Under the pieces are notes generated by a model. It made no database searches and had not been told where the DNA came from. It was given only the letters and a program-made list of their open reading frames with translations. From positions 1 through 64,000 of the forward strand of contig JANQSD010000002.1 in the NCBI GenBank assembly GCA_028284225.1: a DNA stretch of 64,000 nucleotides, read 5' to 3'. The position numbers were made by a program, and so were the translations under genes. The stretch comes from Arenicellales bacterium (lineage in GTDB: Bacteria; Pseudomonadota; Gammaproteobacteria; Arenicellales; JAHEKD01). Positions 53,153 to 62,380 of the stretch are shown here, one piece after another (positions within the stretch are counted from its first letter, which is position 1; each line of letters opens with the position of its first letter).

Positions 53153-53173
53153 AAACGAATATCGTTTATGTCA
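53147..53173. other. Twelve-base perfect hairpin at the fadJ stop codon
   Basis: TGACATAAACGA (53147-53158) and its reverse complement (53162-53173) are separated by 3 bases. The fadJ stop codon is the end of one arm. No T tract follows, so it is not a standard terminator; it could stabilise the transcript. Confidence 0.5.
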
Positions 53174-55276
53174 CATAAGCAATTCTTTAGTTTCAACCAG
53201 TTTATCCCAATACGCATCAGGCTTGAATCGTTCACCGTACTCATTAGCCAATGCGTTTAAGCGGGTTTTGATTTCCGCCGCACCGCGCTTTCTGACATAG
53301 TTCATGGGCCCACCACGAAACGGTGCAAAGCCTGTACCAAATATCATGGCACCGTCCAGCCAACCTTGATCATCGATGACACCTTCACGTAAACAGGCGA
53401 CCGCTTCGTTAATGTAACGTAAGACCATTCGATCAGTCATATCGGTTGGCGGCGTATAGTCCTTTTCTACGTCGGGTTTTTCCGGTTTACCTTTTTTATC
53501 CCATTTGTAAAACCCTTGCCCGGTCTTTTTCCCCAGATTTTTTTGCTCAACTTTTTGTAACAATATATCAGGTACTTCTCCGCCCAAGGCTTGACTGAGG
53601 TTGTCAGCCACATGCTTACAAATATCCAAACCGACGACATCGGCTAATTCCACAGGTCCCATCGGCATACCAAAATCAGTAGCCTTCTTGTCGATAATCT
53701 TGCCGGGTACACCTTCCTTATAAAGTTCAACCGCTTCCATCAAATAAGGCATTAACACCCGATTAACCAAAAATCCAGGAGAACTTTTAACCGGCACCGG
53801 TAACTTACTGATTTGTTTAGTAAACGCCAATGCTCGATCTACATCTGTTTGATCGGATTGTTCACCTTTGACTATTTCTACCAATTGCATCTTGGCAACC
53901 GGGTTGAAAAAATGCAGCCCCACCAAACGCTCAGGGCGTTCAAGCGCTGTCGCAATTTGCTCAAGCGGAATGCTGGAGGTATTACTGGCTAATACTGCAT
54001 CCGGCTTGGCCTGTGCCTCTATTGTTTTAAACAGACCTTGTTTGGCTTCCAGGTTCTCAAAAATCGCTTCAATAATCACATCGGCATGCTTTACACCGAT
54101 ACCTTTAACATCGGGCATAAACCGATCTAGAGCGAGCTGAACTTTTCTTGGGTCACGTAATTTGCGCTTGAATAATTCATTCGCTCGCTTCACAACCCTG
54201 GCCAGCGCCTCTGGATTATTGTCCTGTATGGTTACATTCAACCCGCGCAGTGCACACCAGGCCGCAATATCGCCGCCCATAACGCCGGCCCCAACAACAT
54301 GCACACGGTCTGGTTTAAAACCCTTGGCTGCATCAGATTTACCCAACGCCTTTAATTCTTCTTGCAGGAAAAAAACTCGTACTAAATTGTGTGAGGCCTC
54401 AGAAGTAATCAACCTGGAAATTGACTTGGCTTCTTCGTCCAGCATGCGGTTTCTATCATCGCCATACTGTTGCCATAAATCTATAACGGCATAGGGAGCA
54501 GGATAATGTTCGGGATTGGCTTTAGCCGCAACTTTGCTGCGCACAGTTTTAGCCAATGCCGATCTACCAAGCGTATTATTGACTGCTTTTGTCCAGATTG
54601 GCAGCGCTTTGCGATTAGGTTGTTGTTCAATCAACATAATGGCCGTACGCTTAAGATGCCTGGGTGGTACAACACGATCTACCAAACCCATTTTTATTGC
54701 TTGCTTGGGCCTTAATCCGCGACCGCTGAGAATAATATCCAAACCGCTGGCCGGCCCGGCACGTTCAATAGCGCGCACAGTACCGCCGAAACCAGGATGT
54801 ATGCCAAGTAATACTTCCGGCAAACCCACTCGAGTTTTGTCATTATCGGTCAATACAATATAGTCAGACGCCAACGACAATTCAAAGCCGCCCCCCAAAG
54901 CCACTCCATCTACTGCCGCTACAGTTGGAAAAGGCAGCTGTTCCCACTGGTTGATAATGCGATTGGCCTTTTGCACCATCTCCAATGCCTCACCCTGGGA
55001 TTTCAATTCACCAAATTCCGCCACGTCAGCACCGGCAATAAATCCGCTGGCTTTACCTGATAAAATAACAGCGCCTTTGGGATGAGACTTTTTCAGTTGC
55101 TTGATGATTTCGGCAAATTCTTCCAAGGTCGATGCCGATAAGGTATTTTGACTGGAATTTTGCTTATCAAATGTCAGCCAGGCAATGTTTTGCTCATCGA
55201 CATTTACATTCCAATGCTTAAGCACGAGTTTTGATTCTTGCTGCTGTGTTGTTTCATTCATTTGATCTTGTCCCAT
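53171..55276 (-). CDS. fadJ: Multifunctional fatty acid oxidation protein, FadJ-like alpha subunit
   Basis: About 701 residues with two modules. The N-terminal enoyl-CoA hydratase/isomerase part has VALGGGFELSLASDYIV and GLPEVLLGIHPGFGGT. The central 3-hydroxyacyl-CoA dehydrogenase has the NAD loop VVGAGVMGGDIAAW and GLHFFNPVAKMQLVEIV. It performs hydration and dehydrogenation in beta-oxidation with the thiolase encoded just upstream. The frame runs farther into that gene, but ATG at 55276 overlaps the thiolase stop (TGATG), a typical coupled start; ATG at 55261 is an alternative. Confidence 0.93.
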   Translation of the reverse strand: MGQDQMNETTQQQESKLVLKHWNVNVDEQNIAWLTFDKQNSSQNTLSASTLEEFAEIIKQLKKSHPKGAVILSGKASGFIAGADVAEFGELKSQGEALEMVQKANRIINQWEQLPFPTVAAVDGVALGGGFELSLASDYIVLTDNDKTRVGLPEVLLGIHPGFGGTVRAIERAGPASGLDIILSGRGLRPKQAIKMGLVDRVVPPRHLKRTAIMLIEQQPNRKALPIWTKAVNNTLGRSALAKTVRSKVAAKANPEHYPAPYAVIDLWQQYGDDRNRMLDEEAKSISRLITSEASHNLVRVFFLQEELKALGKSDAAKGFKPDRVHVVGAGVMGGDIAAWCALRGLNVTIQDNNPEALARVVKRANELFKRKLRDPRKVQLALDRFMPDVKGIGVKHADVIIEAIFENLEAKQGLFKTIEAQAKPDAVLASNTSSIPLEQIATALERPERLVGLHFFNPVAKMQLVEIVKGEQSDQTDVDRALAFTKQISKLPVPVKSSPGFLVNRVLMPYLMEAVELYKEGVPGKIIDKKATDFGMPMGPVELADVVGLDICKHVADNLSQALGGEVPDILLQKVEQKNLGKKTGQGFYKWDKKGKPEKPDVEKDYTPPTDMTDRMVLRYINEAVACLREGVIDDQGWLDGAMIFGTGFAPFRGGPMNYVRKRGAAEIKTRLNALANEYGERFKPDAYWDKLVETKELLM

Positions 55277-56562
55277 CAGACTCGCTCCACTAAAACACTG
55301 CCGCCTTGGCCACCACCGATACAAATAGTGGCTATGCCTTTTTGGGCATCACGCTGTTTAAGTACATGCAACAAATGCAGGATAATTCGAGCACCACTGG
55401 CCCCGACAGGGTGACCAATTGCTACACTACCGCCATCGACATTAAGTTTTTCCTGATCCAGCTCACCAAATGCTCTGGCCAAACCCAGCTCAGACTTGCA
55501 ATAATCTTTGTCCTTCCAGGCTTCAATGCATCCTAATACCTGGGCTGCGAATGCTTCGTTAATTTCCCAATAGTCAACATCATTCAACGACATTTTGTTG
55601 CGCTTTAAAATAGGTGTGGTGGCATGCACTGGCCCTAGGCCCATTTGCCTGGGATCAAGACCCGCCCACTCACTATCGAGAAGTCGGCCCATTACTTCGA
55701 GCTTATAATCTTTTACCGCCTGCTTACTGGCAAGAATTAACCAGGCAGCACCATCAGTAATTTGGGCGCTGTTACCGGCGGTCACTTTGCCGACATCACG
55801 GTCAAATACCGGCTTAAGTTTAGCCAGTTTTTCCATGCTTGAATCACGGCGAATACCGTTATCATGATCATATGCCTTGCCTGCTGCATCGACAATAGTT
55901 TCGATCTCTCCCATGCGGCTATTGTCCTGGGCATCAGCCAGTCGCAGATGGCTGCGCATACCAAACTCATCCATTGCCTCACGCGAAATATTAAATCGAT
56001 CCGCGACAATTTCTGCTGTCTGTCCCATCGATAAACCTACTACCGGATCGCGCAAACCGCGCAACAAGCCGATTATGGGTTTTAAGTAAGCGGGCCTGAT
56101 CGATGCAAGGGTGGACAGCTTTTGTGTGAATGTTTTGGCCCTGGCCCAATCGCCTAACCAACTGACCATTTTTTTGTTGAGCAATACCGGTGAACGGCTC
56201 ATGGCTTCACAACCACCTGCCAGCACCAGATCACTACGTCCAATGGCGATGTTAGTCGCGGCGGTATCTACCGCCTGCATACCGCTGGCGCAATTGCGCT
56301 GCACCGTCCAAGCCGGGGTTTGTTTACCACAGCCCAGACGTAGCGAAATTACTCTGCCAATGTTCGCTTCATCCTCACTGGGCGCCACACAGCCAACAAC
56401 AACTTCGTCAAACGCATCGGCCTCAAAAGGCTGTCGCATTAATAATGGTCGTCCGGCAGCTATCGCAAGGTCAGAGGCAGCAAAAGGTCCTGGCTTGCCG
56501 TCAGCTTTAAGAAAGGGTGTACGGGCACCATCAACCACAAAAACTTCACGTTGATTAAACAT
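55276..56562 (-). CDS. fadI: Acetyl-CoA C-acyltransferase, FadI-like beta subunit
   Basis: A 428-residue thiolase. The active-site Cys is in QRNCASGMQAVD near 91, GGSVAIGHPVGASGAR carries the His and CIGGGQGGSVL carries the second Cys. It is the beta subunit of a FadIJ-type complex, releasing acetyl-CoA from 3-ketoacyl-CoA. The stop codon overlaps the fadJ start by TGATG. It resembles the separate thiolase at 51191-52465 only in general. Divergent trmB is 86 bases upstream. Confidence 0.92.
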   Translation of the reverse strand: MFNQREVFVVDGARTPFLKADGKPGPFAASDLAIAAGRPLLMRQPFEADAFDEVVVGCVAPSEDEANIGRVISLRLGCGKQTPAWTVQRNCASGMQAVDTAATNIAIGRSDLVLAGGCEAMSRSPVLLNKKMVSWLGDWARAKTFTQKLSTLASIRPAYLKPIIGLLRGLRDPVVGLSMGQTAEIVADRFNISREAMDEFGMRSHLRLADAQDNSRMGEIETIVDAAGKAYDHDNGIRRDSSMEKLAKLKPVFDRDVGKVTAGNSAQITDGAAWLILASKQAVKDYKLEVMGRLLDSEWAGLDPRQMGLGPVHATTPILKRNKMSLNDVDYWEINEAFAAQVLGCIEAWKDKDYCKSELGLARAFGELDQEKLNVDGGSVAIGHPVGASGARIILHLLHVLKQRDAQKGIATICIGGGQGGSVLVERV

Positions 56563-56648
56563 ATTTGCATGATCTGTTAAGTCGAACTCACCATTTTACC
56601 ATGCAGTTAAGCGATAATAGAGCTTCACAATTCACTTAAAAATGGTAA

Positions 56649-57353
56649 ATGTCAGAAGTAGCTGATAATCAACGCAATTACAAATTTCGTCAGATTCGTA
56701 GCTTTGTACGGCGCGAAGGACGTATTACGCCTTCACAACAACAGGCGCTAGACACGCTTTGGCCTGCTTATGGTATCGACTATGCTGACTCTTTGATCAA
56801 CATACCGAAAATATTTAATCGGGATGCACCGCTAAGTATTGATATTGGTTTCGGTAACGGCGTATCGTTGCTCAATATCGCTGCAACGCAACCGGACTGG
56901 AACCATCTAGGTATAGAAGTTCACCGCCCGGGAGTAGGCCGATTGTTAGCTCAGATCGAACAGGCAAACTTGCAAAATATAAGAGTTATTTGCGCCGATG
57001 CTGTACAGGTTTTTACGAGCATGATCGCCGATTGCTCGGTTGAGCGGATATTGATCTTTTTCCCTGATCCATGGCCTAAGAAAAGACACCATAAGCGCAG
57101 ATTGATTCAATCGGAATTTACTCAGTTATTAGCCGAAAAACTCAAACCTGGGGGGATATTGCATTTGGCTACCGATTGGCAACCTTATGCCGAGTGGATG
57201 CTTGAGGTCATGGAAAATCAAACTCGCTACGTTAATCTGACCGGGCCTGGGAATTATTCAGAAAAACCTGATTATCGACCCACAACAAAATTTGAAACAC
57301 GAGGCCAGAAGCTTGGCCATAGTGTTTACGACCTGATTTACCAACGTGTCTGA
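56649..57353 (+). CDS. trmB: tRNA (guanine-N7-)-methyltransferase TrmB
   Basis: A 234-residue SAM enzyme that makes m7G46 in the variable loop of tRNA. The SAM loop is IDIGFGNGVS (about 56-65), followed by LGIEVHRPGVGRL and the family signature FFPDPWPKKRHHKRRL with its catalytic Asp. N- and C-terminal blocks are complete. The 3' end overlaps the next gene's GTG start by 8 bases. Confidence 0.96.
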   Translation: MSEVADNQRNYKFRQIRSFVRREGRITPSQQQALDTLWPAYGIDYADSLINIPKIFNRDAPLSIDIGFGNGVSLLNIAATQPDWNHLGIEVHRPGVGRLLAQIEQANLQNIRVICADAVQVFTSMIADCSVERILIFFPDPWPKKRHHKRRLIQSEFTQLLAEKLKPGGILHLATDWQPYAEWMLEVMENQTRYVNLTGPGNYSEKPDYRPTTKFETRGQKLGHSVYDLIYQRV

Positions 57354-58428
57354 AAAAACAAACTTACCCGAAGATGAGCGCTGGTGGGATTATTACTCTG
57401 ATCAACCTTATGTATTGGATAAGCATAACAAACCTCGTTTCACCGCTGACAACTTAATTGAATCAATTAAAACATTCGCCACACTGATTGGTGTAAGTCC
57501 GTTCTTACTCTGGCGCTATTTAACTCTCAAACAAAAACCATCTACGACCTCTGTCAAAGACTTTGCAGGTTTGAGTATTTCACCTAATCCCAAATACACC
57601 AGTGAAATTTGTGAGATGGTCGATGAATTGGGTGTAGAGCAGTTGTTAATTCGCATACCAGTTTGGAAACTCGATCATCTGGATGACTATCTGAAATTTG
57701 CCGAACTTTTTGCAAACAAAACAATTTTAATCAATATATTGCAAAATCGAGACAGCGTGTTAAAGCCAGAACAATGGGCAGACCATGTCAGAACTATTGT
57801 TTCCAGCTGTCAATCAATAAGCCGAACTTTTCAAATAGGCAATGCGATTAATCGCAGTAAATGGGGCTGCCACAGCACAGCCGATTATTTCATTTTACAA
57901 AACCAGGTTGAGAAATTAAGAGCTGATTTTACTGAAATCAAATTTCTTGGTTCATCCGTTATCGATTTTGAACCGGTTGCCACCTTGAGAACCTTGATTA
58001 ATGCGCAACCTTATCATCTAGACGGTTGCGCCACTTTACTTTATGTTAATCGGCGACTTTCGCCGTATAACAAGCAATTCGGTTTGTTTGACCTGGAGAA
58101 GAAAATTCAGCTGATTTATGCAATTTTGTCGTTGTCAAACAAAAGTGAACAAAAACTCTGGATCACTGAAAACAACTGGCCGCTATTAAACACGAAACCT
58201 TACACGCCAAATTCCGGACACCCGCGTTCCACGGTAGATGAGCAAACTCAGGCAACATTTTTAAAACAATATTATCAAATCGCCTATCGCAGTGGCCTGG
58301 TGGAAAAAGTCTATTGGTGGCAATTAATTAATCCCGGCTATGGACTGGTCGATTCACGTGAAAAGCGATTAAGAAAAATGCCTTCTTATCACGCATTTAA
58401 ATCGCTACTTGGTGGCGGTTTGCTATAA
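57346..58428 (+). CDS. Glycoside-hydrolase-like TIM-barrel protein of unknown role
   Basis: A 360-residue protein that starts at GTG overlapping the trmB stop. It has the pattern of a clan A glycosidase: GLSISPNPKYTSEICEMVDE at strand 1, LLIRIPVWKL, QIGNAINRSKWG and a late WITENNWP with a possible nucleophile Glu near 285, then KVYWWQLINPGYGLVD. There is no signal peptide, which is unusual for a glycosidase. The substrate is unknown. The overlap with trmB and a position just before DUF4404 suggest a conserved unit. Confidence 0.7.
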   Translation: MSEKTNLPEDERWWDYYSDQPYVLDKHNKPRFTADNLIESIKTFATLIGVSPFLLWRYLTLKQKPSTTSVKDFAGLSISPNPKYTSEICEMVDELGVEQLLIRIPVWKLDHLDDYLKFAELFANKTILINILQNRDSVLKPEQWADHVRTIVSSCQSISRTFQIGNAINRSKWGCHSTADYFILQNQVEKLRADFTEIKFLGSSVIDFEPVATLRTLINAQPYHLDGCATLLYVNRRLSPYNKQFGLFDLEKKIQLIYAILSLSNKSEQKLWITENNWPLLNTKPYTPNSGHPRSTVDEQTQATFLKQYYQIAYRSGLVEKVYWWQLINPGYGLVDSREKRLRKMPSYHAFKSLLGGGLL

Positions 58429-58447
58429 TTAGCACCATGGAGCAATC

Positions 58448-58714
58448 ATGAGCAGACGAGAATTACACGATCTTTTGGTAGAGCTAGAACTTAAGCGTAG
58501 TCAGCTTGATCCTGTTTCATCCGAACAAAATCATCGCCTGGACGAATTAATAGAATCATTAGAGCAACAAAAGCTATATCCGGATGATTTTGACCAGCAC
58601 ACGGCACTGGTAACCCAACTAAAAGAAATTATGCTGGAATATGAAAATCAGCATCCCGCTTTGACGGCAGTTTTAAAAAGCATCTCCCAGGTTTTGCAAA
58701 ATTTTAAAGCCTGA
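58448..58714 (+). CDS. DUF4404 family small protein
   Basis: An 88-residue helical protein: RRELHDLLVELELKRSQLD at the start and LTAVLKSISQVLQNF at the end match the DUF4404 family, which lacks a known function. It is 19 bases downstream of the glycosidase-like gene, in the same direction. The start chosen is the ATG at 58448 that gives the usual family N-terminus. Confidence 0.78.
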   Translation: MSRRELHDLLVELELKRSQLDPVSSEQNHRLDELIESLEQQKLYPDDFDQHTALVTQLKEIMLEYENQHPALTAVLKSISQVLQNFKA

Positions 58715-58741
58715 TTAACAATCCAGTTTCTTCCTGTCATT

Positions 58742-59560
58742 ATGCGTCAGACTATTGAATTACCTATAGGCTTGGATTTTTTACGAAAACTTAGTTTTCC
58801 TCATAAAATTGGAGTTCTAGATCGAATATATGGCCGTGCGCTAGCTAAAAAAGATCCTTCCTGGGTCAGAATAAATTCAAGGTTAAATTGGAAGCTCGAT
58901 TTAACCGATGCAACTCAAAGATGGATTATTTATGATGTCTACGAAAACAGAAATGTTATTAACTGGATTCGTTCGTGGTTTGCAGAGGGTGGAACAGCCA
59001 TTGAAACCGGACCCAATATCGGCCAAACCCTAATTTATTATGCGGACCTGGCTGATCAAATCATTGCCGTAGAGCCGCTTGAATCAGCCATTGAGTGGTT
59101 ACAAGAATGTATTGACTATAACCAACTAACTAACATTAAACTGCTTAATTACGGCATTTCAAATAAACCATGTATTTTGCAGCTTCAGCAAGCCGGTGCG
59201 CAATCGACCTTTAGACAAGATTGGTATAAAAGGAAACATCATCCGACTACAGACATTCAATGTTTACCTTTGGACGAAATTGCCAGACAACAGCAAATTG
59301 AACGTGTGCGATTCTGGAAGCTCGATGTTGAAGGCATGGATATTGAGGCTCTCGAAGGTGCTGAGAGTTTGTTAGCCGAACAGCGAATCGACGCTATTTA
59401 TATTGAAATTACCGGCAATAATTATGACAAATCCAATGCGTTATTAAACAAACATGGTTATGGCTTGTTTACTATAGACGATAATTTAAACACAGTCGCC
59501 GTCACTAACCCGATAAAACAGCTCACGCAATCCTATCTTGCTTTGCCGCTTAAAGTTTAA
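58742..59560 (+). CDS. FkbM family methyltransferase
   Basis: A 272-residue class I SAM methyltransferase. The SAM motif is AIETGPNIGQTLIYYA (about 86-101), with QIIAVEPLESAIEWLQ as the next block and FWKLDVEGMDIEALEGAESL as the FkbM signature. These enzymes often methylate sugars in glycans or lipids. No glycosyltransferase genes are near, so the acceptor is unknown. It ends where the convergent flavin protein gene begins. Confidence 0.9.
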   Translation: MRQTIELPIGLDFLRKLSFPHKIGVLDRIYGRALAKKDPSWVRINSRLNWKLDLTDATQRWIIYDVYENRNVINWIRSWFAEGGTAIETGPNIGQTLIYYADLADQIIAVEPLESAIEWLQECIDYNQLTNIKLLNYGISNKPCILQLQQAGAQSTFRQDWYKRKHHPTTDIQCLPLDEIARQQQIERVRFWKLDVEGMDIEALEGAESLLAEQRIDAIYIEITGNNYDKSNALLNKHGYGLFTIDDNLNTVAVTNPIKQLTQSYLALPLKV

Positions 59561-60013
59561 TTACTCATACATCTGCCGGTACTTTTCTGACCAAACACTC
59601 ACCATTTCATTCTCATCGGCACCTATGTCGTAAATGGGCGAAGAAATTTCTTTGGCATCGATGATATCGATCATCACAATCCGGCGAATTAGCCGAGTTA
59701 GTTCGCCCCACTGCTCAAACTCGTCGAATAATCGTTCAAATTCAGCATCAGGTTTTTCAATGATGCGGCAGATTCCCTTGATACGGACACCTTTACGCTT
59801 AAAAGGATCAACAAAATTCACTTCGACCTGTGGGTTAATTTGAATATTTTTAATCGTGTTGGGTGAGCGAATTTCAGAAAACATCAAGTGCTTGTCATCG
59901 ACTATTACAAATGTTCCCTTGGGTGACAAATTCGGTTGACCGCTATCATTAACACTAGCCACAAATCCCAGCGTATGTTGCGAAATCAGTTTTTTCATGT
60001 TTTTAGTTAACAT
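59561..60013 (-). CDS. Pyridoxamine 5'-phosphate oxidase-like FMN protein
   Basis: A 150-residue split-barrel flavoprotein: LGFVASVNDSGQPNLSPKGT, VEVNFVDPFKRKGVRIKGIC and a C-terminal PIYDIGADENEMVSVW. The family includes PNPOx-like and F420/heme-binding oxidoreductases. The frame extends to a GTG at 60031, but GGAGG lies just before the ATG at 60013, so that start is used. The substrate is unknown. Confidence 0.86.
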   Translation of the reverse strand: MLTKNMKKLISQHTLGFVASVNDSGQPNLSPKGTFVIVDDKHLMFSEIRSPNTIKNIQINPQVEVNFVDPFKRKGVRIKGICRIIEKPDAEFERLFDEFEQWGELTRLIRRIVMIDIIDAKEISSPIYDIGADENEMVSVWSEKYRQMYE

Positions 60014-60183
60014 TTTAACCTCCCAATTCACTGATATAAGATATTACTGCTTAGTGCTTGAGAATATCCCATGTCTTGGCAAAAATAGCAGGCTGTTTTT
60101 AGATAATTCAAACTACGATCAGACGGCTTGGTTATAATTAGCCATTGTTTAAACCCGGATTAAATTAATAGTTATAAACAACA

Positions 60184-62358
60184 ATGGATGTTTCCCATAT
60201 ATTCGACGATTTGAATGAATCCCAGCGTGAGGCGGTATCAGCGCCAGAGGGGCCATTGTTAGTATTGGCCGGAGCCGGGAGCGGCAAAACCCGGGTTTTG
60301 ACTTATCGTATTGCCTGGTTGGTTCAAGCACTTAGTCTCTCGCCATTATCAATTCTGGCTGTAACATTTACTAACAAAGCCAGCCACGAAATGCGTGGAC
60401 GCATTGAACAGATTCTAGGGTTTCCGGTCGGCGGTATGTGGATGGGCACATTTCATGGCCTGTCGCATCGTTTGTTACGGGCACACTGGCAAGAAGCTGA
60501 CCTGCCCCAGGCGTTTGAAATTATGGATGCTGAAGACCAATTGCGCCTGGTCAAACGTGTCTTAAAAGACTTAGGCCTGGATGAAAGTTATTGGCCGCCT
60601 AAACAGGTACAGTGGTTTATTAATTCACATAAGGAAGAAGGTATCCGGGCAGCCAATATGGCGCCTTCTCAGGATGATCAGCAACGCCAATTACAAAACG
60701 TTTATCTGCGCTATGAAGAATTTTGCCAGCGCCTGGGCCTGGTTGATTTCACAGAATTATTGTTACGTGCATTAGAACTGCTGCGAAACAACGACACCTT
60801 ACGTAACCGCTATCAAAATCGATTTAAACATATATTGATCGACGAGTTTCAGGACACCAACACCATCCAATACCAATGGCTGAAACTTTTAGCTGGCCAG
60901 CATCAAAACATCATGGCAGTAGGCGATGATGATCAGTCAATTTATGGTTGGCGCGGTGCTAAAGTCGAAAATATTTTACAATTCGAAAAAGATTATTCAG
61001 GCACTAAAATAATCCGCCTGGAACAAAACTATCGTTCTACTGCTACTATTCTCAATGCGGCTAACGCCGTCATTCGCCATAACGATGGCCGTTTGGGCAA
61101 AGAATTATGGACTCAAGGTGAAGAAGGTTCAGCGATTAAACTTTATGCCGCTTATAACGAATACGATGAGGCCCGTTTTGTAATCAGTTCCATCGAACGC
61201 TGGGTCGATGAAGGCAATCGCCGTGACAGCATCGCTGTACTCTATCGCTCTAATGCCCAGTCACGTGTGTTTGAGGAAATATTAATTGAACGTGGCATTC
61301 CTTATCGGGTTTATGGCGGATTTCGCTTTTTTGAGCGTCAGGAAATTAAAGATGCTCTGGCCTATTTGCGCTTGATTAATAACCGTGATTCTGATCCCTC
61401 ATTTGAACGTATCGCCAACGTGCCCACTAGGGGTGTCGGCAACAAAACCCTGGATACTGTCCGTATCAGAGTCCGCGACACTCAAACTTCAATGTGGAAA
61501 GCCTGCCTGGAGTTATTACAGCAGCAAAAGCTGACTTCGCGGGCAGCGAATTCTTTAGGTCAGTTTGTTGCGCTGATTGAACGCCTGGACGCAGACACCC
61601 AAGCGATGACCTTGCCTGAGCTTACTGAACATGTGGTTAAACATTCTGGATTAATCGCTCATTATCAAAAAGAAAAAGGTGAGCGCGGTGCTGCCCGGGT
61701 AGAAAACTTGGAAGAACTTGTTTCAGCTACACGCCAATTTCATTTCGATGAAGAAAATTCCGAAACAGATCCGTTAACCGAATTCTTGCTGCATGCTGCA
61801 TTGGAAGCAGGTGAGGGTCAAGCGCAAGAGTGGGAAGATTGCGTACAGCTCATGAGCCTGCACTCAGCTAAAGGGCTGGAATTTCCGTTGGTGTTTCTGG
61901 CCGGGTTGGAAGAAGGTCTGTTTCCACACCAGCGCTCTATTGATGAGCCTGGACGACTGGAGGAAGAACGACGACTTTGCTACGTCGGCATGACCCGTGC
62001 CATGCAGGAGCTGGTATTAAGTTATGCTGAGATCCGGCGCCTGCACGGCAAAGAAAGTTACACTCGCCCGTCGCGCTTTGTCGATGAAATCCCGGATGAA
62101 TATCTCGCTGAGATCCGAATGACCGGCAATCGCATCAAAACAGTTGCTGTTGGCTCTTCGACCAGCAGTGTCATTGCCAAACACGGTTCTGATAGTGGTT
62201 ATAAATTAGGTTCACGAGTAAGACATGCCAAGTTTGGTGAAGGCACAGTCTTGAATTTGGAAGGGCAAGGCGAACATGCACGAATCCAGGTTAATTTTCA
62301 AAGTGCCGGCAACAAATGGCTGGTGATTTCATTCGCCAAATTGGAATTAGTCGCTTGA
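60184..62358 (+). CDS. uvrD: DNA helicase II UvrD
   Basis: A 724-residue SF1A helicase. Motif I is AGAGSGKTRVLTYRI (about 30-44), motif II is DEFQDTN, motif III is VGDDDQSIYGWRGA, motif IV is EQNYRST and motif VI is CYVGMTRA. LMSLHSAKGLEFPLVFLAG is motif V. It unwinds DNA 3' to 5' in nucleotide excision and mismatch repair. The C-terminal Tudor-like part (GSRVRHAKFGEGTVLNLEG) is present. Its last 23 bases with the stop are duplicated at 63298-63320. Confidence 0.95.
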   Translation: MDVSHIFDDLNESQREAVSAPEGPLLVLAGAGSGKTRVLTYRIAWLVQALSLSPLSILAVTFTNKASHEMRGRIEQILGFPVGGMWMGTFHGLSHRLLRAHWQEADLPQAFEIMDAEDQLRLVKRVLKDLGLDESYWPPKQVQWFINSHKEEGIRAANMAPSQDDQQRQLQNVYLRYEEFCQRLGLVDFTELLLRALELLRNNDTLRNRYQNRFKHILIDEFQDTNTIQYQWLKLLAGQHQNIMAVGDDDQSIYGWRGAKVENILQFEKDYSGTKIIRLEQNYRSTATILNAANAVIRHNDGRLGKELWTQGEEGSAIKLYAAYNEYDEARFVISSIERWVDEGNRRDSIAVLYRSNAQSRVFEEILIERGIPYRVYGGFRFFERQEIKDALAYLRLINNRDSDPSFERIANVPTRGVGNKTLDTVRIRVRDTQTSMWKACLELLQQQKLTSRAANSLGQFVALIERLDADTQAMTLPELTEHVVKHSGLIAHYQKEKGERGAARVENLEELVSATRQFHFDEENSETDPLTEFLLHAALEAGEGQAQEWEDCVQLMSLHSAKGLEFPLVFLAGLEEGLFPHQRSIDEPGRLEEERRLCYVGMTRAMQELVLSYAEIRRLHGKESYTRPSRFVDEIPDEYLAEIRMTGNRIKTVAVGSSTSSVIAKHGSDSGYKLGSRVRHAKFGEGTVLNLEGQGEHARIQVNFQSAGNKWLVISFAKLELVA

Positions 62359-62360
62359 GT
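62338..62360 (+). repeat. Direct repeat, left copy (3' end of uvrD)
   Basis: This 23-base sequence, which includes the uvrD stop codon, is repeated at 63298-63320 with one mismatch (G or A). The copies are 960 bases apart and flank one methyltransferase gene. Confidence 0.75.
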
Positions 62361-62380
62361 TTAATTTAAAAGGATGCGCA

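Noticed and set aside
53056-53244. Open frame of 62 codons with residues such as CHPEEQSDEG
   Set aside because: It is read from a dispersed family D repeat and the 3' end of fadJ; this peptide is a known kind of artefact of such repeats.
56111-56554. Open frame of 147 codons opposite the fadI-like gene
   Set aside because: It lies wholly inside a clear thiolase gene on the other strand, with no ribosome-binding site or domain.
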